Source of the DNA: Actinomycetota bacterium | Lineage (GTDB): Bacteria; Actinomycetota; Coriobacteriia; Anaerosomatales; D1FN1-002 | DNA length: 7,460 nucleotides | Assembly (NCBI GenBank): GCA_005774595.1 | Contig: VAUM01000072.1 | Span: forward strand, 1 to 7,460 | Direction of reading: 5' to 3' | Part shown: positions 5,255-7,460 of the stretch, in pieces | Position numbering within the stretch: the first letter of the stretch is position 1 | How the letters are laid out: each line of letters starts with the position of its first letter | Notes under the pieces: model-generated | The model's input: the letters and a program-made list of their open reading frames with translations, nothing else | The model's database searches: none | Told to the model about the DNA's origin: nothing | Translations under genes and position numbers: made by a program

Positions 5255-7113
5255 CGGACGACGGCCCCCACGACCGGCGCGAAGAAGAAGGCGGTCTCGG
5301 CCCAGATGAGCGCGAAGTACACGGCGACCGAGAGCAGCATCGTCGCGATGGACAGGGTCGTGATCGAGACGCGCTTGCCGGCCTCGGTGCGCCTGCGGGC
5401 GATCTCGGCGAAGAACGAGCCCGCCAGCACGGTCAGCAGAACGGCGGCCATGGTCGCGATCGCGAAGGTGGCGCTGTCGAGGACCTCGCCGTACAACGCT
5501 TCCTTGACGACGAACGCGACGACACCCACGACCGCGCCCATCACGGTGCCGACCGCGCCCTCGGCGAGAATCCGGCGGCCGAGGGGCGCGAGCTCGTCGT
5601 CACCCTCGATGAGCTGGGCGACCGCGCGCGATGAGGACTCCTCGGCGGTGCGGAGCAGCAATGGGAGCAGGACAGCTGCGACGGAAAGCGTCTGTAGCAG
5701 GTACAAGACGTGCTGGTCGTTTCCAAGGTACTCGGCGTTCGCCACCAACACCCCCACCAGCGCCGCGATCCAGATGACCGCCCACGCGCTGCGCCGCGCG
5801 ATCCATGCGCCCACGTTCGCCGCGACGCCGCGCTCGCGCGACGCCGAGCCGGTGGCCAGCGCGAGGTCCTCCTCGGCCTCCTCCTCGAGGACGTCGAGGG
5901 CGTCGTCTACGGTGACGATGCCGAGCACGCGCCCGGTCTCGTCGACGACGGGCATCGCGAGCAGGTCGTACTTGCCCATCAGCTCCGCGACATCCTCTTG
6001 GTCGTCGTCGGGGCCGACCGTGAACAGCTCGCGCTCGGCGATGTCCGGCACGGGCGTCTCGGGCGCGCTGACGATGAGGTCGCGCAGCGAGAGCACGCCG
6101 GTCAGCCGGCCGTCCTCGCCGGTGACGTAGACGTAGTAGATGGACTCGTTCTCGGCCGCGCCCTCGCGCAGGTGGTCGATGACCTCGCCGACGGTCATGT
6201 CCTCGGTCACAGTGGTGACTTCGGGCGTCATGATGCCGCCGGCGGTCTTCTCCTTGTAGCCGAGCAGCTTGCGGACCGCGCGCGCCTCCTGCACGCCCAT
6301 CAGGCGCAGCAGCATCTCGGCCTTGTCGTACGGCAGGTCGCCGATGACGTCGGCCGCGTCGTCCGGGTCCATCATCTCGAGGATGTCGGACGCGCGCTGA
6401 TCGCCGAGGTCGTCGATGACGTCGGCCTGCAGCTCGTCCTCGAGTTCGGAGATCGCCTCGGCCGCCGAGGCGTTGTCGAGGTGCTCGAAGACCTTGGCGC
6501 GCTGGGACGGCGAGAGCTGCTCGAGGACGTCGGCGACGTCGGCGGGGTGCAGCTCGTGGAGGCGCTTATGGGTGACGGAGAGCCGCACGTGCGACAGGTC
6601 GCGGTCGAGCAGGTCCATGTAGTTCCACGCGATGATGCTCTCGGCCAGGCCGTCGCGGCGGCCGAACACGCGCAGCAGCCCGTCGGCGCCCGTCTCGAGC
6701 GCCGGTGAGATGCCGCGCAGGATGCCGCGTATGCCGACCTCGGCGCCGAGTAGCCGCAGCTGGCTGCGCGATTCGGAGAGCTTGAGGTCGTTGACGCGGA
6801 CGACCTTCATGCCCTGGGTGTCGACGATCTGCTTGTTGAGCAGGTCGCGCGCGAGCAGGACCTCGGTGGGCTGGAGGTACGAGAAGCGCAGGTCGGCTCG
6901 CGCGGCGTTCAGCGTCACCTTGTCCGGGTCGAACTCGTCGACGAACTTGCGCCACGACAGCATGAACGGCGTCTTGTCCGGGCCGGTGAAGGCCAGGGCA
7001 GTGACGCGCGGGAAGACCTCGCCGGTGGCGATGGCGACGTCGCTGATGGTGCCGATGGTCTCGCCGGCGGCGTCGATCACCGGCCGCCCCAGCATCCGGG
7101 TCAGGTAGATCAT
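5251..7113 (-). CDS. MgtE-like protein: two PRC-barrels, MgtE_N, CBS pair and a divergent membrane domain
   Basis: A 620-residue protein. Order: PRC-barrel-like regions at about 5-75 and 80-150 (LGRPVIDAAGETIGTISDV; KQIVDTQGMKVVRVNDLKL); MgtE_N superhelical domain at about 185-293, rich in Asp/Glu (HPADVADVLEQL); the family hallmark G292-G-I-M-T-P; CBS domains at about 294-350 and 360-412; then a membrane domain with five hydrophobic segments at about 441-462, 470-488, 517-537, 548-570 and 585-607. In MgtE the N and CBS domains close the channel when intracellular Mg2+ is high. The sensor half looks complete. The membrane half has five segments like MgtE but lacks the G-N-x-G-x-Q-like motif (region 484-500 reads PLLLRTAEESSSRAVAQ), and I find no match for the pore aspartate in the last segment. 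The ATG at 7113 is chosen because GGAG (7125-7122) lies 8 nt upstream; the upstream open frame is compositional. Its stop overlaps the transporter start, suggesting a joint complex. Confidence 0.88.
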   Translation of the reverse strand: MIYLTRMLGRPVIDAAGETIGTISDVAIATGEVFPRVTALAFTGPDKTPFMLSWRKFVDEFDPDKVTLNAARADLRFSYLQPTEVLLARDLLNKQIVDTQGMKVVRVNDLKLSESRSQLRLLGAEVGIRGILRGISPALETGADGLLRVFGRRDGLAESIIAWNYMDLLDRDLSHVRLSVTHKRLHELHPADVADVLEQLSPSQRAKVFEHLDNASAAEAISELEDELQADVIDDLGDQRASDILEMMDPDDAADVIGDLPYDKAEMLLRLMGVQEARAVRKLLGYKEKTAGGIMTPEVTTVTEDMTVGEVIDHLREGAAENESIYYVYVTGEDGRLTGVLSLRDLIVSAPETPVPDIAERELFTVGPDDDQEDVAELMGKYDLLAMPVVDETGRVLGIVTVDDALDVLEEEAEEDLALATGSASRERGVAANVGAWIARRSAWAVIWIAALVGVLVANAEYLGNDQHVLYLLQTLSVAAVLLPLLLRTAEESSSRAVAQLIEGDDELAPLGRRILAEGAVGTVMGAVVGVVAFVVKEALYGEVLDSATFAIATMAAVLLTVLAGSFFAEIARRRTEAGKRVSITTLSIATMLLSVAVYFALIWAETAFFFAPVVGAVVR

Positions 7114-7121
7114 GCTCGCTA

Positions 7122-7130
7122 CTCCCTCCC
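7122..7130 (-). promoter_or_regulatory. Ribosome binding site of the MgtE-like gene
   Basis: GGGAGGGAG on the - strand ends 8 nt before the ATG at 7113. This is the only strong Shine-Dalgarno sequence found at the head of the - strand operon and rules out the frame's N-terminal extension toward 7443. Confidence 0.7.
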
Positions 7131-7148
7131 TGCGTCCGCGCCGCGGGC

Positions 7149-7169
7149 GGGCGCGCGTGGGGCGCGCCC
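7149..7169 (-). repeat. Perfect 7-bp hairpin in the leader
   Basis: GGGCGCG and CGCGCCC are exact complements around a 7-nt loop, all GC pairs. The hairpin lies about 19 nt upstream of the ribosome binding site of the MgtE-like gene. No U-run follows it, so it is not an intrinsic terminator; it may affect ribosome access or RNA stability. Confidence 0.5.
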
Positions 7170-7170
7170 G

Positions 7171-7185
7171 TGGCCGCGGCGGCCA
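7171..7185 (-). repeat. Perfect 6-bp hairpin in the leader
   Basis: TGGCCG and CGGCCA pair around a 3-nt loop (CCG on the - strand). It sits 1 nt from the neighbouring 7-bp hairpin, so the two could stack. Confidence 0.45.
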
Positions 7186-7191
7186 GGGTCT

Positions 7192-7215
7192 TCGTCGGGC
7201 CCCGGGCCCCGACGA
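7192..7215 (-). repeat. Perfect 8-bp hairpin in the leader
   Basis: TCGTCGGG pairs with CCCGACGA around an 8-nt GC-rich loop, GCCCGGGG on the - strand. It is the longest local stem in this part of the leader. No U-run follows on either strand. Confidence 0.5.
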
Positions 7216-7290
7216 GAGTCGGGAGCCGGGACCTAGGGACTCGGAGGTCTCACTCAGGTCCGTTTCGTTCGGCTGCAGGTCGTTGACGGC

Positions 7291-7378
7291 GAAAGAAAGG
7301 CCCCCGGCCGCGGGTGCGGACGAGGGCTGCGGGTGCGCGGGCGCATGGGTGCGCTCGCGCGGGTCGCCCGCCGGGGGC
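7291..7378 (-). terminator. Possible attenuator: GC stem followed by CTTTCTTTC
   Basis: On the - strand GCCCCCGGC (7378-7370) is the exact complement of GCCGGGGGC (7308-7300), enclosing 61 nt. The 3' arm is followed by C-TTT-C-TTT-C (7299-7291), the only pyrimidine-rich T stretch in the leader. A smaller local hairpin, GGCC-GGG-GGCC (7309-7299), could form instead. The placement, between the leader start and the first gene, would suit transcription attenuation. The T-run is interrupted and the loop long, so confidence is low. Confidence 0.3.
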
Positions 7379-7460
7379 GCGCGCGTGCGCGCGGTCCGGC
7401 GAACGTGCCTGGGGCCCCGCTCCCTCGTCAGTGGTTTAAGCACTGTCCGACGTAGTGCCG

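Larger units (their letters stand above)
7114..7460 (-). other. Long, GC-rich structured leader of the MgtE-NRAMP operon, no gene seen
   Basis: About 350 nt without a credible gene. An open frame reads through it from 7443, but its product is a low-complexity Arg/Pro string and lacks a ribosome binding site. On the - strand, in order of transcription, it holds: alternative small hairpins at 7429-7458; a GC-rich, possibly terminator-like structure at 7291-7378; the pair GGACCT/AGGTCC enclosing 21 nt (7261-7229); and three successive perfect hairpins at 7215-7192, 7185-7171 and 7169-7149, ending just before the ribosome binding site. The promoter may lie beyond the window edge; I see no convincing -35/-10 pair. 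A long folded leader ahead of Mg2+ transport genes suggests RNA-level control, but this is inference. Confidence 0.5.

Noticed and set aside
7192..7215. Leader hairpin as an intrinsic terminator
   Set aside because: No T-run follows on either strand.
7229..7265. GAGTGAGACCTCC on the - strand as the 5' core of an M-box
   Set aside because: The core resembles GGTGAGGCTCC only loosely, and none of the other M-box elements (GCTGCCGCCC-like stretch, GGGTCAACAG, GTGCTAAAGC) follow before the gene start.
7114..7443. N-terminal extension of the MgtE-like protein up to a GTG at 7443
   Set aside because: The extension is low-complexity Arg/Pro/Ala-rich sequence without a domain, and a strong ribosome binding site directs starting at 7113 where the PRC-barrel begins.
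1..7460. tRNA or rRNA genes, CRISPR arrays, insertion sequences, attachment sites
   Set aside because: I saw no regularly spaced repeats, transposase or integrase motifs, terminal inverted repeats or tRNA-like cloverleaf elements.

Overview
The window is very GC-rich and gene-dense. Many genes start with GTG, and stop and start codons often overlap by 1-4 nt. Together with the gene types (a magnesium-type NRAMP relative as characterised in Eggerthella lenta, MgtE/PRC-barrel proteins, an N-terminally extended polysaccharide deacetylase, a probable selenoprotein), this points to an anaerobic actinobacterium, perhaps of the Coriobacteriia. The lineage is inferred from style and gene content, not proven.

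Layout. The left third is read on the + strand: the tail of an unidentified alanine-rich protein (1-219), a GNAT acetyltransferase (235-870), a YbaK/EbsC-type aminoacyl-tRNA deacylase (872-1387) and a membrane-anchored NodB polysaccharide deacetylase with a G5-like domain (1384-2541). The last three are almost contiguous and probably co-transcribed. The rest is read on the - strand and converges on the first group with only 13 nt between stop codons, within a 14-bp perfect palindrome. The - strand operon runs from right to left: a structured leader of about 350 nt (7114-7460), an MgtE-like PRC/MgtE_N/CBS/membrane protein (5251-7113), an NRAMP-family transporter with magnesium-type binding-site residues (3989-5254), 5-formyltetrahydrofolate cyclo-ligase (3408-3992) and a membrane-anchored thioredoxin-like protein (2555-3397). 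These genes are joined by ATGA overlaps or a gap of a few bases.

Main discovery. The thioredoxin-like gene looks like two ORFs split by a TGA at 2815-2813 (- strand). The TGA sits exactly where the first cysteine of a thioredoxin CxxC motif belongs (U-P-A-C), and the same frame continues into a complete thioredoxin fold with its cis-proline. Starting 19 nt after the TGA is a perfect 7-bp hairpin with the loop GGUCG, the geometry of a bacterial SECIS element. I read it as one selenoprotein of about 280 residues, which gene callers would split into a 197-aa and an 80-aa fragment.

Second point. The NRAMP protein has D-A-G-G in place of DPGN in TM1 and A-P-W in place of M-P-H in TM6, as expected for the magnesium-transporting NRMT branch. 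It overlaps an MgtE-like protein whose sensor half looks intact but whose membrane half lacks recognisable MgtE pore motifs. The two may form a magnesium transport and sensing pair, with the MgtE-like protein acting as sensor or partner rather than as the channel. The GC-rich leader holds several perfect hairpins and mutually exclusive pairings and could carry metal-responsive control, but I could not confirm a known riboswitch.
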